From assembly GCF_902459465.1 (NCBI RefSeq), contig NC_047073.1:496001-560000 (forward strand): a DNA stretch of 64,000 bases, in the 5' to 3' direction. Source of the stretch: Asterias rubens (taxonomy: Eukaryota > Echinodermata > Asteroidea > Forcipulatida > Asteriidae). The notes under the pieces are model-generated. The model was not told the DNA's origin and searched no databases. It worked only from the letters and a program-made list of their open reading frames with translations. How positions within the stretch are numbered: the first letter of the stretch is position 1; each line of letters begins with the position of its first letter. Made by a program: the position numbers and the translations under genes. Of the stretch, positions 54,372 through 64,000 are shown in pieces.

Positions 54372-54565
54372 CCCAATTTCATAAAGCCTGTAAGCACAAA
54401 AACTTGCTAAGCACAGAAAAGTTTTGCTTAGCAGAAACAGGTGACCAGCCAAGTTTACAGTAAGCTTGCATGGTTGAGGCTGGTGCCCCACTCAAATGTT
54501 GCTTGGCAAACTCTAAAGAAATTTGTCAAGCAGTATTTTTAAACAGCTTTATGAAATTGGTCCTA
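54372..54565. mobile_element. MITE with CCAATTTCATAAAGC ends
   Basis: CCAATTTCATAAAGC (left) and GCTTTATGAAATTGG (right) are perfect inverses. The interior has TTGCTAAGCACAGAAAAG and CAAACTCTAAAGAAATTTGT. Fragments with AATTTTCTTTGCTAAGCA occur at 22200-22315. Confidence 0.8.
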
Positions 54566-54592
54566 GATTACCAGGGGTCGGAAAAGGCCAGC

Positions 54593-54602
54593 GCGCATGC
54601 GC
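54593..54602. promoter_or_regulatory. NRF1-type palindrome GCGCATGCGC
   Basis: Perfect GCGCATGCGC in a CG-richer block. NRF1 sites of this form mark many metazoan promoters. No gene can be attached to it: the ORFs at 54650-54921 are not recognisable. A non-coding or short 5' exon transcript is possible. Confidence 0.35.
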
Positions 54603-55711
54603 TCAGTGGCCATAAAACCAATGAGGGACTGATGCAAGTTTAGTAGACATTGGCTTTTTTTTATGTGACGCCATTTTGTTTAGAGAGTGGAAAGGTGAAA
54701 GGTTATTTGCAGCGGGAAATCCAAACTTTGAAGGAGTTTTTAGTGACTTTAATGTTTGCTGGAGGACAAGAGAGTGTGGAATCTACTCTAAAGTGGCACA
54801 GAGGAAGTGTTTATGGCGGTTTGTCGGCTTAGTCAGAGGGAAATTACACAAATTTGCTCAATTTAACGACCGCCACCCAGATAAAGCTCGCTGTTTTGCG
54901 GACGTGTGTGCAGACGCCTGAGACGGTACCGTGCAAGAAAGGGCTTAAACTTCCGTCCAATTATGCCCTGCGAATTCCCTAGGCATGCTAGACTGCAACA
55001 TTATAAAACGTAAGTACATGTACATGAATCTTTCCCACAAACGAAGACGTCAACATGGTGTCTGACGGTCATTGTCATGTCACCCATATCCTACACGTTT
55101 ACATGGGGTCCATTTTTGTCGTCTGCTTTTTAGATGGGCGGGTCCCGGTTGGGTTACTACACGTGCGTTTTTTTCTGCACAAATTCGTGGAGCCAAGGTG
55201 GTTTTCTTAATGTTGATAAGAATCTTTATTAAAGTGTTCAGGCTTGGAGACTCTTGGACAAGATGTCAATCTGTCTGCATATCCAGGAGGATGTAGGTCT
55301 ACTCCCTATTTATTTGTATTTTGCATTCTCGGTCTCCCAAGTCCTTTTTCGAAATTTCTGACAAAAATTTCTCGTTCGTACCGAGGAATGACAAATTCGG
55401 AAAGGGTGAGTACAGCGCCCCATTCCAGTAACTGGGTTTAATACGCCCAGAACTTTCCAAAGTGATGCTAGACTTTATTTCCTTATTCAAAATACTCTAC
55501 TTTTAATAGTAACATGCAAAATATTCCGACCGCCAGAAAACTCTCGTGCACAGATTGGCTTGGGACCATCATATCACAATATTTGTTTTCCACTGTTTTT
55601 GACACTAATATTTAAAAAATTAAATAAACCATTTTATCTATCTATCTAGCCCTGTATAGGACTCTGTACACAGATACAGTAGTACAATACGAAATTGTAA
55701 GGCCGCCAGGG

Positions 55712-55744
<33 letters not shown>
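55712..55744 (+). repeat. (CTAT)n microsatellite
   Basis: About eight CTAT units, with a shorter run near 55637-55650. No gene nearby. Confidence 0.85.
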
Positions 55745-57949
55745 GTGTGCATATGCACCCATTTGCAACACGACTATAAACATTTTCTCCCCCTTTCAAG
55801 CTCAAGTGGCAGCGCAGACCGCGCAATGAGAGCCAACATTGAAAGGGGGCACAATTTTAAAGAATCCGAGGAGCAGTCAAGTTTCCTTTGAGCCCCCTCC
55901 CAACCTTACCCCTCCCCTAGCCCGTAAACCACCCTCCCTACCCCACCCTCATACTACTCTCACTCGCCTTGTGTGACACACAAACAAATCCTTTATTTAT
56001 ACAATTTTCACTAGCCTTTTGTGATTTGCTAGTGGGCGCTATGTCTTGTAAATAAAATGTATATATATTGTGGTCAGTGTACTGAACTTCATTTGAGAGC
56101 AAAAACCTGTCTCACTACTAATGAAGCGTACAATCTCTCTCAATTTCTTAATGGCTAGTGAAACAGTTGCTAAGCAACGGTGCTACAAAATTCTATGCCA
56201 CTTAAAGGTGTGTGGTACGACTTTTTACCGTTCCGTACATAAAGCTGCGAACAGTACTTCTTTTAATTATTACATTAATGAAAATATAATCCAGATGAAA
56301 AATACACAATGATCAAAATGCTTATTATTATGAGCGTATTTTATTTCTCCCAAATTTAAACTCTCATTTATAACAGTTGGTTGAATGTAACATCGATTTA
56401 GGTAGTAGCCTACTCTGTAACACCGAAATAAGAATTAATTTCTACAAGCCTAGTAAAAGAAATTTCAAGTGAGTAAAAAGTGGATCAGTATTTTTTCTAT
56501 AATGTGAGTGTGAATTTCAATGGTTATTTTAAACAAAATAAGAATTACAACAATATAAAACCACATTTTCGTGTATAAACTCCTCATACATGCTAGCAAT
56601 GATATTTTGCAAAAAGTACATGCTTTTCACTTCAGCAATCATCACGTATTCTATAGTATTATTTCAAAGGTCGCTACTTATCCACAAAGAAAGAATTCAA
56701 TAAAAGTAATTTCTAAAGCAAATTATTTTTACGAGAGGCTGTATCACAAAATAGACCAAAATGTAAATTTTTCAAATGCAACTTTTGCACAGAAAGAGTC
56801 TAGCACAATCAACAACACCATTGGACAAATGAAACGTGATATTACAAGATATTATTACGTGAAGTGACAATGCAGTTGTAAACAAAATGTTGAAATAATG
56901 GTTAGTGCTTTCAACTAAGTCTGCTGTATAGGCTCTGGCTTGAAATATAGTTATAAAACGAGTCACCATTATTGGCAAATCTCTCATAAAATTCACCAAC
57001 TTGCTTATCGCGTGACCCAAGAATTAAAGTTGGTTTTAGTCTCAGTAAATAACATACAGAATAATTAAGGAATGTAGTCCAATTAACATAATGGTATCCA
57101 TACAGTAAGTGTAGGACTGTTGCTTTGCCCATAGAGCATGCGCGGCTTGGAAATACACGACAGAGACTTCGGCGACGCCAGCTTATTTCGGTCCTCATTT
57201 TGCATGATTACTGATTGCTTTTTGTCTGGAAAAAACCCCACCAGGCTAGTTACCTCCAGCATTTGGATTGAAGAAAAATGGTGACAGTGACAAGGAAAAT
57301 ATAATTTTAATTCATGTCACCACCTTGAAGGGGATGTGACAAGGTTAAACCAGGTGATACAGTATGACGTAGTTTATTGTGGTCAGGAAAAGTGACAAAT
57401 TAAAGCCATGTCACTAGAAAAAAACCTTGTCAAAAAAGTTGACACTCATAAATTCAGCGCATTCCATAAATCGACGACAAAAGCAACTAATTAAATTACG
57501 TTAATACTAAATGGGTTTCTCTCATAGTGATATTAAATATTATACTTATCCATGTTCGTTTTTTTTTAAAGGATCATGTCACACAAGGAATTGTTTTCAG
57601 ACGACTTGGCGGCAACTGACCGTTCTGCATAAAAAGGAACATGTAAGTAGCACAAAAAACCCATTTCATGTCAGTGTCTTCCCCAAGAAATATATGTGGC
57701 CAAAATTGTGATTTGCTTTCGAACTGCTGCTGCCTGTAAAGTGCCTTGTGTCAAATATAGCCCTTTCATTGATGTGTATGGCAATGCGCTTATTACTGTG
57801 ACAATATAAATATAACTACTGGAGATTACCAACACCATTTTCTTTAAGTCCAGAATACTCACATAACGGTGCTACCATAAACTCACAAAAACTACTCAGT
57901 AATCCAGTTATGATGTCACGTGTTATGTGTCAACTCGGATCCAGAAGCC

Positions 57950-58055
57950 GGGTCAACTCTGACCCCGAAACCGGGTCAACTCTGACCACTCAGGAAACCG
58001 GGTAAACTCTGACAAGGAAACCGGTCAACATGGAACCGGGTTAACTCTGACCCAG
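57950..58055 (+). repeat. Short irregular repeat AAACCGGGTCAACTCTGACC
   Basis: Five imperfect copies of CCGGGTCAACTCTGAC at spacings of 22-30 bases (GTTAACTCTGACC, GTAAACTCTGAC variants). Confidence 0.75.
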
Positions 58056-58535
58056 ACGTTTTTAGAGTGCATTCTATAACACTGACACTTTCTGCAATTC
58101 TAACTCAAGTGAATGAAACTGAAAATTAAACTATGACAGGCCTGTATGCTTCGTTTTGGAAACGGCAGGGCCACCAAGGCATTTCCTCATTGGTAAAGGG
58201 CACCCTATGAGGAAATTGTAAATTCTGGAGCGACGACCAGAGAGACAGTCACCTTCGTTGCCTCCGTGAAGTATCCATAAACATTTGCAGGCCTGCAACT
58301 GTAGCCTAATCAAAACTATCTCTAAATACTGAGGCACTGCCGGATACAACTCCGAGAACTTGAGTTAATTATACCTTGACTCAATAAACAACCTTTGTGC
58401 GAGAAAAAAAAAATGGCGAGCAAAAAAAAATTGGGTATATTTCAAATAATAATATTTTGCAAACTGAAACTAATAATCTTTGCTTGGAAATTGAACATTA
58501 AAAAATGTACAGAAGTGTAAAACGAGTACGTTGTT

Positions 58536-61083
58536 TTATAAAATGGTGCAGGCTTTCTTTTCCTTGAAGGGGTTGAGGTTAGGGGGAACCCCCGTAATTA
58601 GGTAATCTTCACTGGAGTTGGCTTGGCAGTAGTCCTGTAAAAAAGTGAAAAAAAGAAGAAAACAAACCATAAACATTCAGTTTTTGCAATGGATGTTAAA
58701 TTTACACTTCGGGGATAAAGAATATTACATGTTACCCTTACACCGATGTCAGACCTGGAATAACACACAGACCGCGAAGGCCATGGACTCCATTGCCCCG
58801 GTCCTTGGCATTGGTGCCCCTTAAAATGTTTCAAATTGACTTTCAGTTTTTTCAAATGGAAGTGCCTTTTGTAAAATGAAAATGGCCTTGCCCTTTCTAA
58901 GATGAAATTCCAGGCCTGCGATGTGTTTATAAAGCATTACCCAGTAGGCCTACTTTCCATAGCAATGTGATGTAAGGGTAAAACCAAATAATATTCTTTA
59001 TCCCCACCGCAAGTTTAACAATTATTTTAATAATTATTTTAACACTTAAATTGTTGCGGAACCTGCCGCTAAATTAAAGGATTCGAACTGTCTCTCTATA
59101 GCTCCTGGGCAATATCGCTGGTCAAGTGGGTTCGAATCCCACCCGAGATGCCTGTGGATTTTTCTCAGTATGCAGTGCTTGACACGTGTAAAAACCATCA
59201 TGTAACATTCATCTTTTAAATAATAATTTTTAAATTAACAATTTGTACTTTCAAGTTTTAAAACCAGCTAAACATCACCAACTGTTTTTTATTTTGTAGA
59301 AATTATCATTATATGAATGCAAGTTATATTATTAGGGTAAAGACGACCAATGTTGTTTCGTCAGTCAATGTATATTGCAAAGAATAATTCTGAAACACAT
59401 TTTATTGCAGACGTCACACTGTCCCAAAATTGACACCAACATTATGCCAAATTTGTTAAAGTGGCACGGTGCTAAATATAAAAGAAAGAATGTCTTTAAC
59501 ACTCGGTTTTCCCGAAAAGTAAACCATAAATAGATCATATTAGATCATAGATCATAGATCATATTGCATATGTAACTTATTCATATCTTCTTCAGCGAAG
59601 AGTAAAATGAGCCGAATGTTTATCAAATTGAAAATCTTGGAATAGTTCACCACGATGTTTCATTCCTTGTGACAGAAAGTAATCCATAATCTGAGCCCCT
59701 ATAAACGTAAACACATAGCTTCATAAACATTCCCTTTAACTTGTATTATTCATCTTCAGTTCCTTATTCAGGCATATCGAATTAAACAAGAATGATAAGA
59801 AGGGGAAAGATGACGAATGAATAACAGGCAGTATTTGGTTACTTATTCAGTGCAGCTCAGCCAAACATGGAAAGCAACAAATGAAAAAAATGTTATGATG
59901 GGGTAACTGCAATTTGCTTTCAACCCTTATCAGTTATATATTTTGTTGAATGTAAAATGCATCAGATGTTTTGAATCGCAAGCTTTGTGTTATTTGCATT
60001 TTATTCCCTTGGGTATAGCTAGCATTTAGTGACAAGTGCAATGTCTTTGTGATTCAAAACAATGGGTTCAATAGACAATAACATTTATAAATAAAGAAAC
60101 AATACCCATGCGCGGTTAACAAAATATAATTTTTTTTGAACATTCAAGATTTGCTTCTTGTTTTTCTTTTGACCTCAGTAAAAAAAAGAGATTTAATACT
60201 TGAAGTTAGTGCTTTAGTGCTTGAAGCTTTTAATAGTTAGACTTTTATCGAGTAAAACCGAATACAATTTTATTAAATTGGGAAGTAAACATCAAGACTT
60301 ATATGATGAGGGTCTGATTTGAAAGAGGAGAAACAATTTTGGTACCAACCACTTTACTGAGTATCGTCTCATTTTAATGCGTGACCTGTATTTACTTCAT
60401 TTGAATGTGATTAAGGAACAAACGACCCCAATCTATTTATAATTGCCCATGTCTAAGGAAAAGTTTGTTTACCATAAGGTCAGCCCCTGCCTTGGATATC
60501 TTGAGGCGTTCAATGCTAGCCTCCGTCCGAAGCTGTTCTACAGTCTTCCGGAGGTTTGCTACCTGTAGTAGAAACAAAAGAACAGTATTTACATTAGCAT
60601 ATTATTATTATAGTGTGTCACAGCGAGACCCTTATGTTTCAAAAGAAGTATCAATTTGACAGTTTTTAGTACAGACAAAGTACTGGGTGAGTCAAAAAGA
60701 AGCTGACCGGGATGGGTGATGTTTTCCACAACAAACAAATGACACTCAAAAGTTCAGTAAAGCATAATCACTCTCTCCTGCTTATTAGAAGAAACAAATG
60801 AAAGAGTTCGATCGTTTTAAAAAAGAGTTATGTCAAATTTAATCAAGGTACTCATTTCGCAAAGTGTCTGAATGACCAGTCCAAGGGTCAGTGGTGGGCA
60901 TTATCATACCTCATACAATGTGCTTTTAAAATTTCGACCTACATGTGCATAATTAGGGTATTGAATGACTGCAATCATTGAAATAAATGTTTCTGAATTG
61001 AATTGAATTGAATTTAATTTAATTTAATTTAATTTAATTTAATTTAATTTAATTGATTTGACTATACATACCTGTGCAGACAT
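58536..61083 (-). CDS. GNG: Heterotrimeric G-protein gamma subunit, complete, three coding exons
   Basis: Coding exons: 61083-61072 (MSAQ), 60562-60473 (VANLRKTVEQLRTEASIERL then KISKAGADLM), and 58634-58536 (DYCQANSSEDYLITGVPPNL then NPFKEKKACTIL, TAA). The sum is 201 nt, 66 aa; vertebrate gammas are 68-75. The intron after ADLM is at the position conserved in GNG genes. The helix REAS/IERLKISKA forms the coiled coil with G-beta, and NPF is the G-beta contact before the tail. The end CTIL is a CaaX box whose final L predicts geranylgeranylation, with plasma-membrane anchoring of the beta-gamma dimer. A 5' UTR acceptor (AACAAGCAG, before 61117) suggests a non-coding first exon upstream. It is closest to the GNG2/GNG12 type, but exact orthology is not claimed. 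The gene is easily missed because all exons are under 100 bases. Confidence 0.93.
58770..58925. repeat. Dispersed GGCCTG-ended repeat copy
   Basis: CATGGACTCCATTGCCCCGG, TTGGTGCCCCTTAAAATGTT, AATGGAAGTGCCTTTTGTAA and GAAATTCCAGGCCTG match 51640-51905 in the other orientation. G-gamma intron 2. Confidence 0.6.
58960..59215 (+). mobile_element. Two adjoining SINE family A fragments
   Basis: First a 3' end (GTAAGGGTAAAACCAAATAA then TCTTTATCCCC), then at 59097 a head with B box GGTTCGAATCCCACCC and body GCCTGTGGATTTTTCTCAGT. The rest of the large G-gamma intron (59216-60472) shows nothing I can support beyond short TAGATCATA repeats near 59533-59565. Confidence 0.65.
61000..61056 (+). repeat. 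(AATTT)n / (AATTG)n microsatellite
   Basis: AATTGAATTGAATTG passes into about nine AATTT units, ending 15 bases before the G-gamma exon-1 donor (61071-61070 on the minus strand). Confidence 0.9.
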
Positions 61084-61399
61084 GACAGGAGGCGGTATCT
61101 GTGCACGTCCCAGTTCTGCTTGTTATAAAAAAACAGACAACAGGAAAAGCACTGGAGAGAACTTGTTTACGAAGCAGCGCTGTTAAAAATAAAAGAAAGT
61201 TATTATTTAAAAATAAGCCTTATTTGTAACTATTGAGTTATCCCTGAATATAAGTTTGGAATTATAGAGCTTGATGTCCTTAGACCTAATTGACTTTGAA
61301 AAACAATCAATTTGATACTTTTTATCAAAATCAACCGAAACACCAAAAAAACACCTGCGACCAAACATTATAGGTGCATAATATGCGTTACACAATACA

Positions 61400-61510
61400 T
61401 TGGACCAACGGCTTTACGTCCAAGAAGGACGAAGCAATGATTAAGTGCCTTGCTTAAGGACACAAGTGTCACGGCTGTGGATTCGAACCCACACTCTGCT
61501 GATCAGAAAC
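61400..61510 (-). mobile_element. SINE family B fragment, minus strand
   Basis: The plus strand reads AAGTGCCTTGCTTAAGGACA, GTGTCACGGCTGTGGATTCG, AACCCACACTCTGCTGATCA, the inverse of a SINE B head with B box, as at 41030-41130. Confidence 0.6.
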
Positions 61511-61944
61511 ATTAATTGTTATGTACATCAAGAACTCAGTGCGTAATAATGTATGGGTTTATGACGACTTCGGATGTCAATATCCAACCCGACTCCAAAT
61601 CTCACTACGTTTCAACTTATTTGTTTAATTGATAGAACAAACAGATTACGATGTTTGGAATATTCGGGTCTTTTCCTGTTTGCGATTCACCCTATACCAT
61701 CAGGAGTGGCAAAGTCTATGGATACTGTCACGTTTCCTCTATTGGGAGAACACATCAGCCGGAAAACACCCCACATTCATCAAAAAGCCTTTAACTTGAT
61801 AACTCAGTATCAATTTTTCCTGGTTAATGTCAATTACGCACACACCGCCATTTAAACGGAAACCAAGAGAGCCACAATGCATATCATTTGATTCTTTTTA
61901 AAGCAGTATTAGGCCTGATGTTTATAAATCTATATAGCCCTTAT

Positions 61945-62285
61945 AGGCACATGGACACGTTTGCTCTAACTTGGTGTATCCTAACATAATGCATAAAAAA
62001 CCGAACCTGTGAGATTTTGGGCTCAATTTTGGTCATTTTAGTTGCAAGAGAACGAAACAAACAACGCTATTGTTCCACAAGTTTGTGTGCTTTCATCTGC
62101 CTTAAAAAAGGATGCAGGTGAAGTCCTTACCATTTGAGGGAGAAATTATCTCTTTCTCAAACACGTTGTTTCTCACAATGTCGTTACCATCAACAACTGC
62201 TCTCCATTGCTCGTTTCTAAGTAAGCTTTTATGCAAAAAAATTATTTTGAGTAACTAATTGCCAATAGTGTCATGTGCCTTTTTA
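61945..62285. mobile_element. AAAGGCACTGGACAC MITE copy
   Basis: TATAGGCACATGGACACGTT, TAACTTGGTGTATCCTAACA, GGCTCAATTTTGGTCATTTT, CTCTCCATTGCTCGTTTCTA and right end GCCAATAGTGTCATGTGCCT follow the family order. Confidence 0.7.
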
Positions 62286-62689
62286 AGATAAGTAAGGCCT
62301 GGATGTTTATAAATATATAGCACTTAAATCAAAATGAAAGAGATTTGAACATCTTAAAGACAAGCCACCGCTTTGACATTTCACTTCATTTAACCCTTCA
62401 ACTGTTTGATGTATATCTAACACATCGACGTGAAACAGTCGTTCGTGTTGGAGTGTCTGGAAGTGACCATGAGCTGGTTAATTAATGTTGATAGATTATT
62501 AAGGTGCATAATTTGAACCAATTGAAATAGGATCATGGCTTGAGATGTACGATAACATCATGCAAGCTAACACACTTCAGCTTTTCAAAAATTTACCCAA
62601 ACCCGTTTTATTGTTTAATCATGCCATGATGTTATTTGCTTGTATTGTTTTTCTGTTTCTGTATCATTGTATTAATTTACACCCGCTGC

Positions 62690-62910
62690 CAAAACATAGG
62701 ATTCGAACTGCCTTCCATATTAGCTACCGGGTAATCTCGGTAGTCTAGTTGGTAAGACACTGCTCTAGAATAGCAAGGGTCGTGGGTTCAAATCCGAACC
62801 GAGTATACTATTCCTGTGATATTTATTCACAGGACTCGGGACAGTACCAGTATTGAGTGTACAGTGCTATAACACATCGGTGTAAGGGTAAACACTGGGT
62901 AAAATTAATG
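62690..62910 (+). mobile_element. tRNA-derived SINE family A copy
   Basis: Head AATCTCGGTAGTCTAGTTGG TAAGACAC (A box) and GGGTTCAAATCCGAACCG (B box). Body CCTGTGATATTTATTCACAG, GTACCAGTATTGAGTGTACA, and GGTGTAAGGGTAAACACTGG. Confidence 0.7.
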
Positions 62911-62982
62911 TTGAATTGTTTGTTTGTTTGTATCGTACGGAAGCGTATTGCCGCAACATAAATAATTGTTCCCTTCTCTTTT

Positions 62983-63245
62983 ATGTACGTACACGATAAA
63001 GACAAACTTATCATGTATGTAAACGATAAGTCCAAAAACTTATCATGTACGTACACGATAAATCCAAAAACGTATCATGTGCGTACATGATAAGTCCAAA
63101 AACTTATCATGTTCGTACACAATAAGTCCCAAAAACATATCGTGTTCGTACACGATAAATCAGAACGTATCCATGCACGATAACTTATTATGTACGTACA
63201 CGATAAATCCAAAAACTTAGTGTGTACGTACACGGTAAAGGTAAA
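62983..63245. repeat. Palindromic ~35-bp tandem repeat (ATCATGTACGTACACGATAA)
   Basis: Seven or eight imperfect units with core ATCATGTACGTACACGATAA, joined by GTCCAAAAACTT or ATCCAAAAACTT. Each core is a near-palindrome centred on GTACGTAC, so each unit can form a small hairpin. It lies about 2 kb upstream of the G-gamma start codon. Confidence 0.8.
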
Positions 63246-64000
63246 TTCTAACTTATAGTGTTCCGATCTTTGTGGGGTGCTATAACAATTACTATGTAAG
63301 GTGTGTAAACTCCGACTAGTATATCTCCCACCCGTTTAATTGGGAAGAAATGTAGAATGCCCCCCTCTGGAGTTCCGGAACGTGGGTCCGGAAATTATAA
63401 TATAAGCGCCGGAGTATTATTATCACAACTCGTTATGGGACTGTGATTAAACAATGACTCAGCGCTGTTAAATCGTCAGAAGAGCAGGTGCTGGGAAAAA
63501 AACAACAGCCATTTATAAAATGTGGGAAATAATGACGTTCTTTAAACCGTTATCTGTAAGATTTCACCCAGAAGATCTCTGTGTATGATGATGGAAAATA
63601 TAATCGGATAAATTTTGAAGATGGCAATCAGTATTTGCTGGATTGTATCTTTGAGTACACTCTCGGAATTGCAGTGCAACCTATTTTGTATTAGTTAAAA
63701 AAAAAAAAAATGCCCAGTACGTCAGCATTCGTAGAGTTTGCAAAAGCCTACTGTACATAATCACGTCGGAAGATTATTATCTTATAATCTCTAAGACACC
63801 TGCCACTTAGCTCCAATTTCAAGACAAGAAATTAATACGCATTTGTTTTTTTTTCTATAGCCTGGAGTCCTGTTTCGTATATTTCTACAATTGGTTTATA
63901 TAAGACACAGTTGAAAGTCCACATCAGTAAAAGCTTCGTATATTATTTACAGTGACTGATATTATATGATACAAGAATTATGAAAAGGACTGCGCCTCTT

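Larger units (their letters stand above)
52768..58535. other. RAD17 3' UTR and RAD17/G-gamma convergent intergenic stretch
   Basis: The RAD17 3' UTR runs from 52768 and probably ends soon after the AATAAA at 53668-53673. The G-gamma 3' UTR comes from the right. In between are two MITEs (53740-54090, 54372-54565), a CG-richer block with an NRF1-type palindrome (54593-54602), a (CTAT)n run (55712-55744), and a CCGGGTCAACTCTGACC repeat (57950-58055). ORFs at 54650-54921, 55244-55441, 56571-56867 and 56911-57198 have no recognised family. Confidence 0.6.
61117..64000. other. Upstream region of the G-gamma gene
   Basis: No coding exon is supported. Contains a SINE B fragment on the minus strand (61400-61510), a MITE (61945-62285), a SINE A copy (62690-62910) and a palindromic tandem repeat (62983-63245). 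The stretch 63246-64000 shows nothing identifiable except an A run near 63697-63711. A G-gamma promoter or first exon may be here but cannot be placed. Confidence 0.5.

Noticed and set aside
54650-54921. ORFs with possible exon (MFREWKGERLFAAGNPNFEG...)
   Set aside because: No recognisable family and no clear partner exons; kept only as part of a promoter-like observation.
56911-57198. 95-codon minus ORF (MRTEISWRRRSLCRVF...)
   Set aside because: No family, no splice partners seen, AT-rich codon use typical of intergenic sequence.
62725-62806. Possible tRNA gene (TCTAGTTGGTAAGACAC ... GGGTTCAAATCC)
   Set aside because: SINE body follows directly and the stem is imperfect; a tRNA scan would be decisive, and a high cove score would change this.
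1-64000. CRISPR arrays, operons, phage or plasmid features
   Set aside because: The spaced repeats found are intronic minisatellites or MITEs; gene structure is clearly animal.

Overview
The window is a piece of an animal nuclear genome. It is AT-rich, with spliced genes, long introns full of transposon debris, tRNA-derived SINEs, fold-back MITEs and a non-LTR retrotransposon. The protein sequences are close to deuterostome orthologues. An echinoderm, probably a sea star, is my best guess, but that is inference from protein similarity and repeat style. Short exons mean that several genes are almost invisible as open frames; I rebuilt them by splice-site and reading-frame logic.

Six protein-coding genes alternate strictly in orientation. 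(1) The 3' part of CARM1 (+, seven exons, 268-4827). (2) MED8 (-, eight exons, 15094-10219, complete, 251 aa). (3) A gamma-butyrobetaine dioxygenase, BBOX1-like (+, seven exons, 17340-24451, complete, 519 aa). (4) A Golgi-associated kinase GASK1/FAM198 homologue (-, three coding exons, 33780-26843, 582 aa). (5) RAD17, the checkpoint clamp loader (+, fifteen coding exons, 39339-52767, 652 aa). (6) A heterotrimeric G-protein gamma subunit (-, three coding exons, 61083-58536, 66 aa, CaaX end CTIL). CARM1/MED8, BBOX1/GASK1 and RAD17/G-gamma are convergent pairs; MED8/BBOX1 and GASK1/RAD17 are divergent pairs. The genes have unrelated housekeeping roles (chromatin and transcription, carnitine synthesis, secretory-pathway kinase family, DNA-damage checkpoint, signalling) and show no operon-like logic.

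The most unusual pattern is that many introns hold tandem copies of the adjoining exon-intron junction. It appears at two CARM1 exons, two MED8 exons, one BBOX1 exon, and both ends of one RAD17 exon; a further RAD17 exon has a partial copy nearby. Each copy carries exon-end sequence plus the splice donor or acceptor. In MED8 the array has grown to about 14 units of 68 bp and separates the penultimate exon from the true last exon. In CARM1 the 48-bp copies stay in frame and would give an alternative C-terminus if the intron were retained.

Other content: a 5'-truncated but open non-LTR reverse transcriptase ORF inside the large GASK1 intron (antisense to the gene); about a dozen copies of one MITE family with ends like AAAGGCACTGGACAC; several other inverted-repeat elements, some nested; two SINE families; minisatellites; and candidate promoter motifs (BANP-type TCTCGCGAGA near MED8, YY1-type CAAAATGGCGGC near RAD17, an NRF1-type GCGCATGCGC at 54.6 kb).
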